In this document: positions 38,408 through 49,692 of the stretch, piece after piece
Numbering within the stretch: the first letter of the stretch is position 1
Layout of the letters: every line of letters starts with the position of its first letter
Assembly: GCF_027921745.1 (NCBI RefSeq)
Contig: NC_079240.1
Span: forward strand, 1,357,001 to 1,421,000
From: Schizosaccharomyces osmophilus
Taxonomy: Eukaryota; Ascomycota; Schizosaccharomycetes; Schizosaccharomycetales; Schizosaccharomycetaceae
Length of the DNA: 64,000 nucleotides
Reading direction: 5' to 3'
Translations under genes and position numbers: made by a program
Notes under the pieces: model-generated
What the model was told of the DNA's origin: nothing
Seen by the model: the letters and a program-made list of their open reading frames with translations, nothing else
Databases searched by the model: none

Positions 38408-40715
38408 TCAAATATTAAACCATCGATACTTTTGAGTTTCTTCCGAATAAACAATACCATAAGAGGCAGTATCTTGTTCTATATAGTCGAATCTGGAAGG
38501 AGAAAAGTTATCGTTGAACGAATGGGTCCATACTGTATCACGGACTGGAATAATGGGGATAGTATTCACGTATTCTGGTAACTTTCCCATTTCGCAAATG
38601 GACTTGTCAATAGGTATAAAAGGTATTTTCTCGATGGAGACTTCACACATAATAATTTTGTTTTGGTACTCAGCTAGTATTATTAAGGCATTACTGGGAT
38701 AAACCTTTGCATCCAAAACATTAGCTGAGGCAGTATTTTGTTGATCGATTTGAAGAATATAAGAAGCATCCAATTCAAAATGGCAGCAGAAAGACGGTAA
38801 CATCTGTCCATTTTGCAAATTACATTGCCAAATATATATGCCTGGAAGATTTTTCTTATAATATATAGATTTTTCGATTGAGGTTTCGGGCTTGGACTGG
38901 AAAAGACAAGCAGAAACCAGCCAATCGTTGCCTTGTAATAGTTTAATATTTGCTGTTTTTGTCCACTGGCTTCGACAAGCTAAGGATGGATAACTAAAAA
39001 TGACATCAAAAGAAAGTCGTAAAGCATTAATGACATCCTGAAACGTTGAACTGCTAGGTTTGGAGTTTTTCGTTTCTTGGGAGTTTTCGGCAGCCACGAA
39101 GTAGGATGTCAATTGAGAGTGCATTAGAGAATTCCGGATATACCTTACACAATCCTGTATATGATCAACAATATCTTGAGGAGGAATTGTTGCTGGTTCA
39201 GTTGTAACAAATTCATGCATAGCGTAATTTAGCCAACTCACGTAACGCTTCATTTCAGCGTTTTCTTTTTGAAGTGAAGATAAAAACGTAAAAGAAATTG
39301 TCTGAAGTGACGAAAGAGAAGACATACAATCATCGATTAACTTTGGATCAAGCAAACTATCTCCTTTCATGACTCCCCAAATTGCCTTTCCTCTTATTAA
39401 ATTCAGCAATATCCCCAACCTCTCCGAAGCAGGTATTACAAACTCTTGGCAAAACACAGATAAGGATCGACAAGCATTCACAATTAACTTTTCCCAGTTT
39501 TTTAAAACTCGATCGCCAACTCTCTCTGTCAACCACTCTTTCAATATGGGGGTTGGTAACCCATTCATAATAAACTGATAAAGTTCCAGCTCGGGAGAGA
39601 ATGTATCATTTTTGTGTTTTTCAAATATTTGGGTAAAAGAGTTTCGTAGGCTGTTTTCAGCTTTGACGATATTTTTAAACTCTTCATACATCGCATCCAC
39701 TGTTTCTTCGATATACCTCACAAACAGTTGCATCTTTGTTGACATTGTCGCTATATCTACTATGTTTCGCAACCCTTTCTCTAGCAATGGCATGTGTAAC
39801 GTTTGTAAGCTGCTATGACCTTGATCAGAACAATGTAAAACATGGTATGCCATCTGCCTGCAAATATGATGGGATTTAGGTAATTTCTTTTGGATTAGAA
39901 ACTGCTCTGAAACCAGTTATAAACTTACCATATTAAGAGCTGAATGTAGTGAATCACCTTCCCCAATTTTATAGGATGAAAACATGCTTTATTTAGTTAA
40001 TTTTGATCAATGGAAAAAGTACTCACTTTATATGGCGAATTCCTTCCTCATCAAGGACACTTAAAAGCTCGATTTTCTGAGATTTGGAACGCTCGGGATT
40101 GGAAGATTTAAAAAACTCAACAATTGCTTTTGAAGAAAAAATTCGTTCCCTTCAGTCATTGTTAATAACCCACTATGCTATCCAAAAACTTACCCTTTAG
40201 AGGAGCTAGGCAGCGTTCCCAATAAGGGCATGTAAGATATTGGGTCCAAAGAGAAGTCAGGCTGATTGAAAAAAGTAGAAGAGTCCTCCACTTTCCATGT
40301 AATCATGGTGATAGGAATATTTCTTGAAGCATGACGCTGTTCGACAACATGACCCGAAGAGGAATCTACAAATTTGAGTTCTCCACTCTCAAAACCCACT
40401 ACCAACAGATGGCCTTTCTAGCGTTAATATTAAATACGATAGCTTTCCCATTTCCAGGAACCAAACTTAATCCATACCGTCTTGATGCCAACAAAGAGCA
40501 GTAGCTTTTAACCCTTCAAATCCAACATCCCATATTCTCTGTCCTGTATTTCTAAACGCAATTAGACGATTTCCATTCGTTATAACAGCTAATAGTTCCA
40601 TGCTTGGACATAATGAGGCCTTTCTTAAACCATCGCGAATTGTCTCAATCCGACCGTTTTCTTCATGATAATTGAATTTATGTTCTTTATTGGAATGATA
40701 TAGGTGTTTAGTCAT
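38408..40715 (-). CDS. cut20: Anaphase-promoting complex subunit Apc4 (Cut20/Lid1)
   Basis: Five exons: 40715-40478, 40398-40194, 40149-40027, 39986-39929 and 39853-38408, giving 689 residues in frame. The N-terminal WD40-like part (SLCPSMELLAVITNGNRLIAFR, RIWDVGFEG, ALCWHQD) is followed by the Apc4 long helical domain (LLEKGLRNIVDIATMSTK, YEEFKNIVKAENSLR) and a second propeller half. Apc4 is a platform subunit of the nuclear APC/C ubiquitin ligase. The acceptor of intron 1 is uncertain: the AG at 40408 area lies very close to the branch TTAAC and breaks the frame, while the next AG (40399) keeps frame. S. pombe Cut20 is slightly longer (about 719). Confidence 0.88.
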
Positions 40716-41065
40716 GCTCGCTATGTCGAGCTTATGCTGTTATGGTTTTGTTTATCGTTCAGGATTTGGCTGGAAGCCAAGAATTATCTAAGGTGAATTT
40801 CCCTGAAATGTTTCAGACAACAATAAAGTTATTTGGATTCTTTGATATCGTGTTGAAAAAGAAAAACTTAAATAAATTAGAATATCCCACTATTAATTCA
40901 CTATGTTGTTCATAACTCAAGGTTGGTTGTGATTAAAGCTCTCCTGGGACACTTGTTTGCGTGAATATATATATATCTTAATTTATTAAAAGGAAAAATA
41001 ATTTAGCTATAAATTCTAAATAACAATAACAAAACACATGCTAGTAACGGTAATTAAAGCGTCAA
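40716..41065. other. Intergenic, apc4 promoter and pms1 3' region
   Basis: 350 bp, AT-rich, with a short (TA) run near 40967. No gene. Confidence 0.5.
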
Positions 41066-43754
41066 TCAAGTAGAATCTTTCATGCGAAAGAGGTGCCGCA
41101 TGGTCGGTCTCCCATGCGGACAGTTCCAAGGCTTACTTAGGTCAGCAAGATGTCTCACAACCGTAGACATTTCTGATATTGTCAAAGCTCGACCGATCAT
41201 TATACTGCTTCTACAAGCCTTGGATGCAAGCATTCTTTCTAATTTGCTACTTATGGGATTTATACGAGGATGCTCCGATAGAAGATTTAACATCTCCAAT
41301 AAATCTATCATTTCGTTAGTAAATAACATGAGTGAAAATAATTTAGCTAAGAGTACTTACCTCCTACATCAAAGACAACGCTCTTTCCAGAAGGAACAGC
41401 TATTAACTTACAGCGTTTCCCTACAGGTTCATCCATGTTCACAATAATTTCGAATCCCTTCTCACGGATCATTTCCATATGCTCAAAAAGGACAATTTCC
41501 TCAGTGGCTGCGAGATTAAGCTGTTTCGGTGCCACTAGTTCTTGTGGTTTCAATTTGACTCTACCCTTTAGTTTTTCATAATTGAATTTTTCATCACTTG
41601 CATGTTGATCTATGATGAAAAGGTTGTTTTTGTGGATGACTACTATGAATCCCCTATTAAACTGGCCAACTATTCTCATCTTCAGAAAGTCTGCTTTATG
41701 TATGGTAAGATCTAGGTGCTCCTCTTGATTGGTATCAGAAATGTCATGGATTAGACCCAGTTTGGCAGGCTCTTTCGTAATATCATCATTAAAAGTCAGA
41801 TTATTTTCCCAATTATCGAAAGAAACATCCACGGTTTCTTTTATTTTTCTTAAATTATCTGTAGGTTTCCCAAGAAAGAATTTTCGTTTTTGTAAGGCAG
41901 ACGTTTTGGGTGGAATTGGACTGGAAGAGAACACGTTTTCATTGGCTTCGACAGGAGAAGAGGAAGATAATAAAGATTCATCTGCTCCTGGTGGAGATAT
42001 AGGAAACCTCTTCGGAAATGGGGATGGTGACGGTTCAGGTCCGCTTGGGGAAATGCTTTTTAAGGATTCGGAAGCCGAACTTCTCAAAGGTGAAGGGGAT
42101 AATACATATTTTTCATCCGCTTTTGGTTTCCTTAAAGTTGAATTAGAAACAAACGATGACAAACGTTGTCGCATTTTTTCATGTGAAGCAGAAAGCCGAC
42201 TTTCCAAATTGTTATCTGATGTACCGTGCTCTGTTCCATATGTTCTCGTGGAAGTTTTATTCAATATAGGAGCTTTCATCGTATCACTTTCATTGTCTTC
42301 TCTTGAATTTGAAAGCTTTCGCTTGTGACTTGTGGAAAACTCGTTGCCATATGTATCGGCATCAATCAAGTCATCGTCCTTGCTGAAGCCCGAAAATAAA
42401 GATTTCTGAGAAGAATCGGGTTGGCTAGAGAAAGAGGCAAGGTTGATTTCATAAGGGCTAGAAGATGGTGTCGTTATGGAAGGCTGTAGCTTGGATTCTG
42501 TCAGCGAGTGCGCAGTTCCTTCACATAAGCGCTGTAAAGATTCTCTTACAAAGTCGATAATAAAATTTTCCTCAGAAAGAAAAACGGATCGTTTATCTGG
42601 AGAGACATTTACGTCCACGGTTCCTAAAGACATGTTAGAGATAAATTTCCATTGCAATGCAGTCGTACCTTCAGTTAACGTTAGGTTAATGGCAAAAAAA
42701 GGAGCTTGAGACATGCTATACATCTTAAAAACCTCTTGGATTGCTTTCACTAGTTTTGGTAGACTGATGGGTCGTCTATTAATAAACACCATTTGTTTAT
42801 CGGAAGACAATCGAACTGATCCCACGTGTGGCCTTGAGATGTATCCTTCTATAAATCCATCTTGCCATCTGACTAAATTTGATGATAACTTCGTACCGAA
42901 TATATTCATTATATTCAGGTTTATGTCCGAGTTCATATTTGTTGAAAATTGCACAACTTTCCCAGATGCCTTTGTTTGATGAAAAATTATAAATTTCTTT
43001 TCTATAGAGATGACCGCGTATGCTTGAAGCAAAGAAATTGACTTGGAAAAATCGCGCCGACAATTCCGCTCAAACACTTTTCTTCTAACAGGCAAAGTGG
43101 AAAACAGGTTATGAATGGAAACCATTGTCCCTTTCTGGGTTTAGATATTGTTAATAACGTTTCGATTCGAAAAAAGCCACTTACTTGTGAAGCAACCGTA
43201 GATTTACTTATCACAGACCCTTCATGATCTAGTTTTAGTTGAAGTCCTTTTGGAGATTCTAAGGCAGTTGCAGTTGTAATCGTCACGTCGGAAACAGAAC
43301 AAAGACTGCTTAATGCTTCTCCACGAAATCCAAATGTCTCCAGAGTATCTAAATCCCCAAATGCTTCGATCTTTGAGGTATAATGCTTTTTTCCTAGAGA
43401 AGGGTGATTAGCCTAGAATATACTCATTTGGATTGGGAATTCATACCGATAGATTCTTGATCTTCTTTTGAAATCCCCGAGCCATTATCCGAGACCTCTA
43501 TACTATCAAGACCATAATTTTTTATGCGAACCTCTACGCAAATCAGTAAGAATATGAAACCAACAATGCATATTTACCAATGGTTGTCGCACCAGCATCA
43601 AGAGCATTTTCGACCAGTTCTTTTACTGCTGACGCCAAATCTGTGATTACCTGGCCTGAGCATATTCTATGCTATTAAATGTTAAAAAATTGTTTGAAAA
43701 AGTATTTAAAGTACATACCACGGTGTCATTCGTAATAGGTCGTATAATTGACAT
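41066..43754 (-). CDS. pms1: MutL-family mismatch repair endonuclease Pms1
   Basis: Six exons: 43754-43719, 43671-43578, 43533-43447, 43393-43185, 43134-41361 and 41304-41066, in frame, 812 residues. N-terminal GHKL ATPase: [32 protein letters not shown]; the transducer domain has [22 protein letters not shown] long Ser/Pro-rich linker (about 350-560) leads to the MLH endonuclease domain with [15 protein letters not shown] (the DQHA-x2-E-x4-E metal motif) and C-terminal [12 protein letters not shown]. With Mlh1 it forms MutL-alpha, which nicks the daughter strand after MutS recognition. Both catalytic and zinc-site motifs are intact. Four short 5' exons carry the whole ATP-binding core. Confidence 0.95.
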
Positions 43755-44329
43755 GAGGACAAAATCGATGAACTCGTCAAAAGGTTCAGCCGATGCAAGT
43801 GTTTCGTGTCAATTAAGTCCGTAAATAAATACAGAAAAACAAACAAAAGAACAAGATCTAGTCACAAGGTATGCTCAATAGGGAATGATACAAAAAGTTA
43901 AGTCGAAACCATCCGGCTAAAGACATTGTTAAAGATGTATTGTTGGAAGGGTCATAAAAGCATTCGCTTTTTCAAAGTAGCTTTAAATTAAACGGCAATG
44001 AATTTAAAAAAAGTAAATGATTCACATCTAAGAGACTATTTTGATAATAATCACCGATATCTAGCAAAGGCAGTATCAGTTTTCTTTATGAAGGCGGAAA
44101 GGCTTCCACCTTGAAGAGAAGAGTAGGGCATCCTTTGACCATCCGTTTCCCAAATACTCCAAAGTAAAGAGTACCTAGTGAAGAGTACCTAGTGTGGGTA
44201 AGAGAGAAAGATGCTACTGCATGGAAACGATTATTGACAACGAAATAGGTTTTACGTTTTTTAGAAGTCATTGAAGAAAACTTTGGTGTGACTTCTACTG
44301 TATTACTAGTAATAAAAGCTTGAGAAACT
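43755..44329. other. Divergent promoter region pms1 / cda1
   Basis: 575 bp. A 13-nt direct repeat AGAGTACCTAGTG occurs at about 44168 and again at 44181, next to one another. Nothing else stands out. Confidence 0.5.
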
Positions 44330-45295
44330 ATGTACGAAACTCGCGACTTGACAGGTGCTGCTGGACGAATTGTGGATCAAAGTCCCTGGCCAAATAATAG
44401 TAAAATAGCGGTTTCCTTTGTGGTTAACTACGAAGAGGGTGGGGAGCGTTCCCTTTTGTACGGCGATGAGGGATTCGAAACATTTTTAACAGAGGGCGGT
44501 TTGATGCCTTTTCCCAATCGTCCCGTTCGTGAGCGTTCAATTGAATCCTGCTTTGAGTATGGATCACGCTGCGGCTTTTGGAGGATACTAAACTTATTCA
44601 AAAAGCACGAGGTTCCTTTCACCTGTTGGGCAATTGGTCAGGCAGTAGAAAAAAATCCCGTAGTCGTTAGAGCCATGGAAGAAGCCGGATGTGAAGTAGG
44701 ATCGCATTCCTACCGTTGGATTAATTACGAAAATCTTCCAGAAGACGTGGAGTATGAGCATGTTAAAAAATCGATTTTGGCTATCCAGAAAGCTTCTCCT
44801 ACCAATACTCCTCCTCGTAGCTGGTATACAGGCCGCGCTAGTCTACGCACTCGTAAAATCGTCTGTCAAGTCTATCGCGAACTTAATTTACCTCAACCTT
44901 TCGATTCGGATGATTACAATGATGACCTTCCTTACTGGGTCCCTGATCCCTTGGCTGAGGAGAAAAGCGACGAGGAAGACAAAGGTCTTTTAATCGTGCC
45001 TTACACACTTGATGTTAATGATATGAAATTTGCCGTTGCTCCAGGATTCTGTAATGGGGAAGACTTTTTCACTTACTGCCGAGACGCCTTTGATGTTTTA
45101 TATGAAGAGGGACAAAATGGTGCCCCCAAGATGATCACCATTGGCCTCCATTGTCGAATGACTGGCCGTCCAGGTCGTTTCCGTGGTTTACAAAAGTTGA
45201 TGGAGCATATTGCCCTCAAAGAAGGTGTTTGGGTTGCTACTCGAGAACAAATCGCAAATGCATGGGCTTCCAAGCATCCTTATCAAAAGCAATAG
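44330..45295 (+). CDS. cda1: PuuE-like polysaccharide deacetylase family protein, probable allantoinase
   Basis: Intronless, 321 residues, no signal peptide. The sequence follows the PuuE branch of the NodB fold: VSFVVNYEEGGERSLLYGD near 30-47, SIESCFEYGSRCGFWRIL, TCWAIGQAVEKNP, EVGSHSYRWINYENL (about 125-140), and a C-terminal TIGLHCRMTGRPGRFRGLQK. In S. pombe the orthologue is named as chitin deacetylase Cda1, yet chitin deacetylases are secreted and keep the TFDDG and HTxxH metal motifs; here NYEEGG and HSYRW stand in their place, as in bacterial PuuE allantoinases. Together with the ureidoglycolate lyase gene 490 bp downstream, this suggests allantoin ring opening in the cytosol. Assignment of activity is inference. 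Confidence 0.85.
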   Translation: MYETRDLTGAAGRIVDQSPWPNNSKIAVSFVVNYEEGGERSLLYGDEGFETFLTEGGLMPFPNRPVRERSIESCFEYGSRCGFWRILNLFKKHEVPFTCWAIGQAVEKNPVVVRAMEEAGCEVGSHSYRWINYENLPEDVEYEHVKKSILAIQKASPTNTPPRSWYTGRASLRTRKIVCQVYRELNLPQPFDSDDYNDDLPYWVPDPLAEEKSDEEDKGLLIVPYTLDVNDMKFAVAPGFCNGEDFFTYCRDAFDVLYEEGQNGAPKMITIGLHCRMTGRPGRFRGLQKLMEHIALKEGVWVATREQIANAWASKHPYQKQ

Positions 45296-45787
45296 CTGTC
45301 AACTTACAAAAATCAAGGTTGATGTAAGCAATGAATGCTTTGCTTGAATCAAACTCAACGTTATAGTGAATGCAACGCGTTCCCAAAAGGCAAGCATTCA
45401 TTTATAGAAATCGTTAAGAACTTCTTTCGATCTTAGATATGACTTTAATTTTAAATAGATGTTATGCACTTAATGAAATTGAATAAAAATGCTTATTATG
45501 TTATTCTTCATGAATAAAAGCTATAGAGAATCGGCTTCCAGCTTTCTTACAAACAACACACAACATGATGGTGTATTCCTTTTACAGGTTCTAATTATTA
45601 TCCGGCATTTCGGTGTCGATAATGAATAAATTCAGATATTGTTTCAATGGAGGGCTCATTCACTTCCAAAAACTATCAACGTTTCAGGTATGCCTAATCT
45701 TACTCCTATGCAGGGATTATAAACTAACTTTATATGCTCTGAGTTTGGAAATAACCATCTCCCTTAACTTGACAAAGTACGTCTCCA
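45296..45787. other. Intergenic cda1 / ureidoglycolate lyase
   Basis: No gene or strong motif. Confidence 0.5.
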
Positions 45788-46357
45788 ATGGATCAAAAAT
45801 TCCTTTCTCCTAAACTATTTACACCTGAAAGCTTTGCTCCATATGGGACAGTCGTTCAGCCACAGGAGAACGGCCCTATGGTAGTAGCAAACGGCGGTAC
45901 AGCCAAGAAATATCTCGGAGTCTCTGAATCCGAAAACAACTATAAAAAATCTTCTACTCCTTCCTCTAAAGCAACCTGGAATTTCTTTTCCACCAAACCG
46001 TCCGTCTTTCCCGCCGATGAAGAATCACCAGCCTTTCAAATAAGAGTTTTAGAAAGACACCCTTATACGACGCAAACATTTATTCCTCTTTGCAGGGACG
46101 CTCAAGAAAGCAGTTATCTGGTTGCTGTCGCTCCTGATGCTCCTGATGGGTTACCTGACTGGGATCGCGTTGAAACATTTGTTGCTAAAGGTTGTCAAGG
46201 TGTCACTTACGCCGCTTCCGTTTGGCACGCCCCCATGGTTACTATTGGAAAGGAAACTATGCTAGTTGCATTCAACTTTGAGAACGGAGTAGATGATGAT
46301 GACTGTCAGGTTCAAGCAGCTCCTTCTCCCTTGGATGTCTACGTGAAGCGCGATTAA
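45788..46357 (+). CDS. Ureidoglycolate lyase
   Basis: Intronless, 189 residues, starting MDQKFLSPKLFTPESFAPYG. It has the ureidoglycolate lyase (Dal3/AllA) cupin signature: LFTPESFAPYGTVV at the N-terminus, RVLERHPYTTQTFIPL, YLVAVAPD, and VTYAASVWHAPMV near the C-terminus, in which the His and the following residues line the pocket. The enzyme splits ureidoglycolate into glyoxylate and urea in the last step of allantoin use. It follows a PuuE-like gene on the same strand. A short Ser/Lys-rich insert (NNYKKSSTPSSK) lies at about 53-64. Corresponds to SPAC19G12.04. Confidence 0.92.
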   Translation: MDQKFLSPKLFTPESFAPYGTVVQPQENGPMVVANGGTAKKYLGVSESENNYKKSSTPSSKATWNFFSTKPSVFPADEESPAFQIRVLERHPYTTQTFIPLCRDAQESSYLVAVAPDAPDGLPDWDRVETFVAKGCQGVTYAASVWHAPMVTIGKETMLVAFNFENGVDDDDCQVQAAPSPLDVYVKRD

Positions 46358-47204
46358 AGCAGTGCCTGTCTTTCTTTTATGCTGTCGTATTTACTTAAGC
46401 TAGAAATTATGATTTAGAGATTGCAAGTTATGTTGGATTTATAGGTTTACGGAGAAAGCATTTGAAGCCTTTAAACCCAGACAGCTTTATGTCTAAATTT
46501 CTCTGTAATATTAGATAGTTTCCGATTGCTTACATGGCCACTTTTAGCTTTCAGTTTTTATTTGGCATTGCTGAATACAGAGAATAAGCGTGAAACATTT
46601 GGTGGTTCCGCAAGTCTCATGGAATTGCAACAATCCTCTATTCTCCTACGCGAATGTATTCAAATTTTTAAATCATGGCGTTACATATCTATTGTTTGTG
46701 TAGTTCCGGTGGATGATATTTGTCTTTCAATCCTCAGAACATTAAGAATTATTCTTTGGAATTACTGTACTAGCTGAATGATACTGTCTCGCTTCAAGCA
46801 CCTGTAGCCAAATTCATAAATTGAATTACAAGAACAATAAGGATAAAACTTCTTTTATATTTAAAAGGTAGTAATTTTGTAAATAAGAGTGAATACTGTC
46901 TACCTATAAATTTCATAATGATACGTCTACTTGAATAGTTCATGTATTAGTGAACCCGCCAAAACACCCTTTTTCGCTTATAATTTCCAACTTTCAACTC
47001 GTTTTGTCTTTTAGGAGAAAATCTATGCTATTATAAGACTTTTTACGCACATTGCTTTGTTCATTGCTGGCTTTTTGAGTGTTTTAAAGAAAATACAACA
47101 TTCTGTAGGTTTCATTGGAATCCATTCATCTGAGGACTTGCAATCCCCCACAAAAGACTGAATTCAATTGATTCTTATTCCGACATAACGAACACGCTTG
47201 TACA
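46358..47204. other. Intergenic upstream of citrate carrier
   Basis: 847 bp. An 83-codon frame at 46526-46777 has no family signal and sits in AT-rich DNA; I do not call it. Confidence 0.45.
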
Positions 47205-48086
47205 ATGTCTGCGACGGTAAAAAAAAACAACAAAAATGTGGACGCAAATCACCCAGGTCCGGTAAAGAGTATTTTAGCTGGTGGTATTGCCGGTGCTGTG
47301 GAAATTTCTATAACTTATCCTGCTGAATTTGCCAAGACTCGTCTTCAGCTGTATCGCCAAGTTGAGGGTGTAAAAGGAAAGTTACCGCGTTTTGGCTTGG
47401 AATGGTACAAAGGCTGCTCAACAGTAATTATTGGAAATTCTTTAAAAGCAGCTGTTCGATTTTTCGCGTTTGATAGTATAAAAAAGACACTCGCCGATGA
47501 AAACGGTCGTTTAACTGGACCTCGAACGGTACTCGCCGGCTTGGGTGCCGGAGTTGCAGAGTCTACGCTCGTTTTGACGCCTTTTGAAAGTATCAAAACT
47601 GCTATCATTGATGAAGGAAAGAAGCCCAATCCTCGATATAATGGATTCTTAAAAGGTTCTAAAACTATCCTCAAAGACGGAGGTATTCCAGCTTTGTATC
47701 GCGGTTTGCTTCCTACAGTAGCTCGTCAAGCTACGAACTCTGGTGTTCGCTTCACAGCCTACAACAGCATCAAGCAATCCCTTCAAAGCCGACTCCCTCC
47801 TGACGAGTCTCTTGGTACTGTGCCTACCTTTCTCGTGGGTTCTGTAGCTGGTATTATAACTGTCTACTGCACCCAACCGATTGATACTATCAAGAGCCGC
47901 ATGCAATCTTTAACTGCTAAGCAAGAGTACAAGAATAGCTTCCATTGTGCATACAAGATATTCACTCAGGATGGTATCTTACGGTTCTGGTCCGGCGCAA
48001 CTCCTCGTTTGGCTCGATTAATTCTCAGTGGTGGTATCGTTTTTACTGTATATGAAAAAGTTATGGATGCTTTACAGATTTTTTAA
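47205..48086 (+). CDS. Mitochondrial tricarboxylate (citrate) carrier
   Basis: Intronless, 293 residues, a typical mitochondrial carrier of three roughly 100-residue repeats with six membrane helices. Signature PX[DE]XX[KR] motifs are PAEFAKTR (repeat 1), PFESIKTA (repeat 2) and PIDTIKSR (repeat 3). The sequence is close to yeast Ctp1, which exchanges citrate for malate or isocitrate across the inner membrane. No presequence is expected. The ATG at 47205 is the first in the frame. Corresponds to SPAC19G12.05; convergent with H2A at a distance of 630 bp. Confidence 0.92.
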   Translation: MSATVKKNNKNVDANHPGPVKSILAGGIAGAVEISITYPAEFAKTRLQLYRQVEGVKGKLPRFGLEWYKGCSTVIIGNSLKAAVRFFAFDSIKKTLADENGRLTGPRTVLAGLGAGVAESTLVLTPFESIKTAIIDEGKKPNPRYNGFLKGSKTILKDGGIPALYRGLLPTVARQATNSGVRFTAYNSIKQSLQSRLPPDESLGTVPTFLVGSVAGIITVYCTQPIDTIKSRMQSLTAKQEYKNSFHCAYKIFTQDGILRFWSGATPRLARLILSGGIVFTVYEKVMDALQIF

Positions 48087-48716
48087 TTTATTTTCTCCAA
48101 TCTTTGTTTTCTCGTTTTATTCATTTTGTGATACCCAGCCATTAATCTTAATTTTCACGTAATAATCGAAAACCAACTGCAGAGCGAGAACACAATTTTC
48201 TTCTTTTCCTTAAATCCGCACACTTCTTTTGAATCTACTATCGCTGTACTGCTTTATCTTTTAAAACCAAAAAGTTCGACATGAATAATTTCATTAACGA
48301 CTAACAAGAAAACAAATTACACCTAGACAAATAAAACTGACCAAGTCATAGGCTATAAAATAAACAGGAAAAACCATTAGAAGAAACTCCACACAAATGT
48401 TGAAATTACAATGCAAATGTTCCAAGGATTGCTCCTCACTGAATTAGAGGTTCAAAGAGAGCTTACGATTGTAAACGCATTAATGTACAGGTGGCTATCA
48501 TGAATCGACTCCAGATTTTCGTAGAACTTTGCAAAAGGAAACACGCTCGTTTCTATTGCAAACGACATACGTCTGAATCCGGTATTCTTGAAGCCTCGTA
48601 GCAAGACCTTGCATCATGATACCTCTATGGGAATAACATGCAGGGGAATTAGGTCAAAAGACATCCAAGAAGGCAGGCAACCAAAAACAAACCAACAAAC
48701 TTTGTAAGAAAGTAAT
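48087..48716. other. Convergent intergenic region citrate carrier / H2A
   Basis: No gene. It includes the 3' UTR of a histone gene; I did not find a metazoan-type histone stem-loop, as expected for fission yeast. Confidence 0.5.
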
Positions 48717-49145
<429 letters not shown>

Positions 49146-49216
49146 TTAGATATAGGTGTCCGAATCCAGATACACTCTTTTTTTGGGATATATGGAAAGG
49201 GCTAGTCGCGTGAGTC

Positions 49217-49225
49217 TATATATAT
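49217..49225 (-). promoter_or_regulatory. TATA box of H2A
   Basis: An alternating TA run of nine bases about 105 bp upstream of the H2A ATG, between the gene and its AACCCT box. Confidence 0.6.
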
Positions 49226-49238
49226 GTACCAGGTTCTT

Positions 49239-49255
49239 GGGGTTAGGGTTTTGAT
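49239..49255 (-). promoter_or_regulatory. Histone AACCCT box
   Basis: On the minus strand the site reads ATCAAAACCCTAACCCC, one base from the 17-bp fission yeast histone motif (ATCA[C/A]AACCCTAACCCT). In S. pombe the GATA factor Ams2 acts through it to give S-phase histone transcription. It lies 127 bp upstream of the ATG. Confidence 0.9.
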
Positions 49256-49692
49256 GAAATGTGCGACGCGTCACGAACTCTGTGATTATGACACGTAACG
49301 CGTCTCCTTAACGCTGATACTGCAGCGAGGACGCATACAGTGCGAAATGTAAACCGAGGAAAAAGAGTCGAAAGGCTTTGGTGTGCTATGCTATTCTTCC
49401 TACTCATGCTCTCATTAATTAAAAACAAGCATTCTTGCTCTTTTGCAGCAGCAGATAAAAAATAAAGTAATTCAAGATTATATTTTATTAGTTTCTATAT
49501 TAAAGTGCAAACAATCACGGTTTTGATTATATATGTATATTCTTCTTCATCTGCATCAAAAAGACAAAGTAGCGTTTGATTAGCCTTTAATAAATTATTC
49601 TCTTTTCTTCACGTTTAAACCACCTTGTTTATTTCATGCTCTTCCATCATTGAATAGCGTCCTTTGTTCACTGTCCAAACAGGATATTCCAC

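Noticed and set aside
46526-46777. 83-codon frame downstream of ureidoglycolate lyase
   Set aside because: AT-rich chance frame without conserved features.
49241-49250. Interstitial telomere repeat
   Set aside because: The short GGTTAGGG match is explained by the histone AACCCT box in the right place before H2A.
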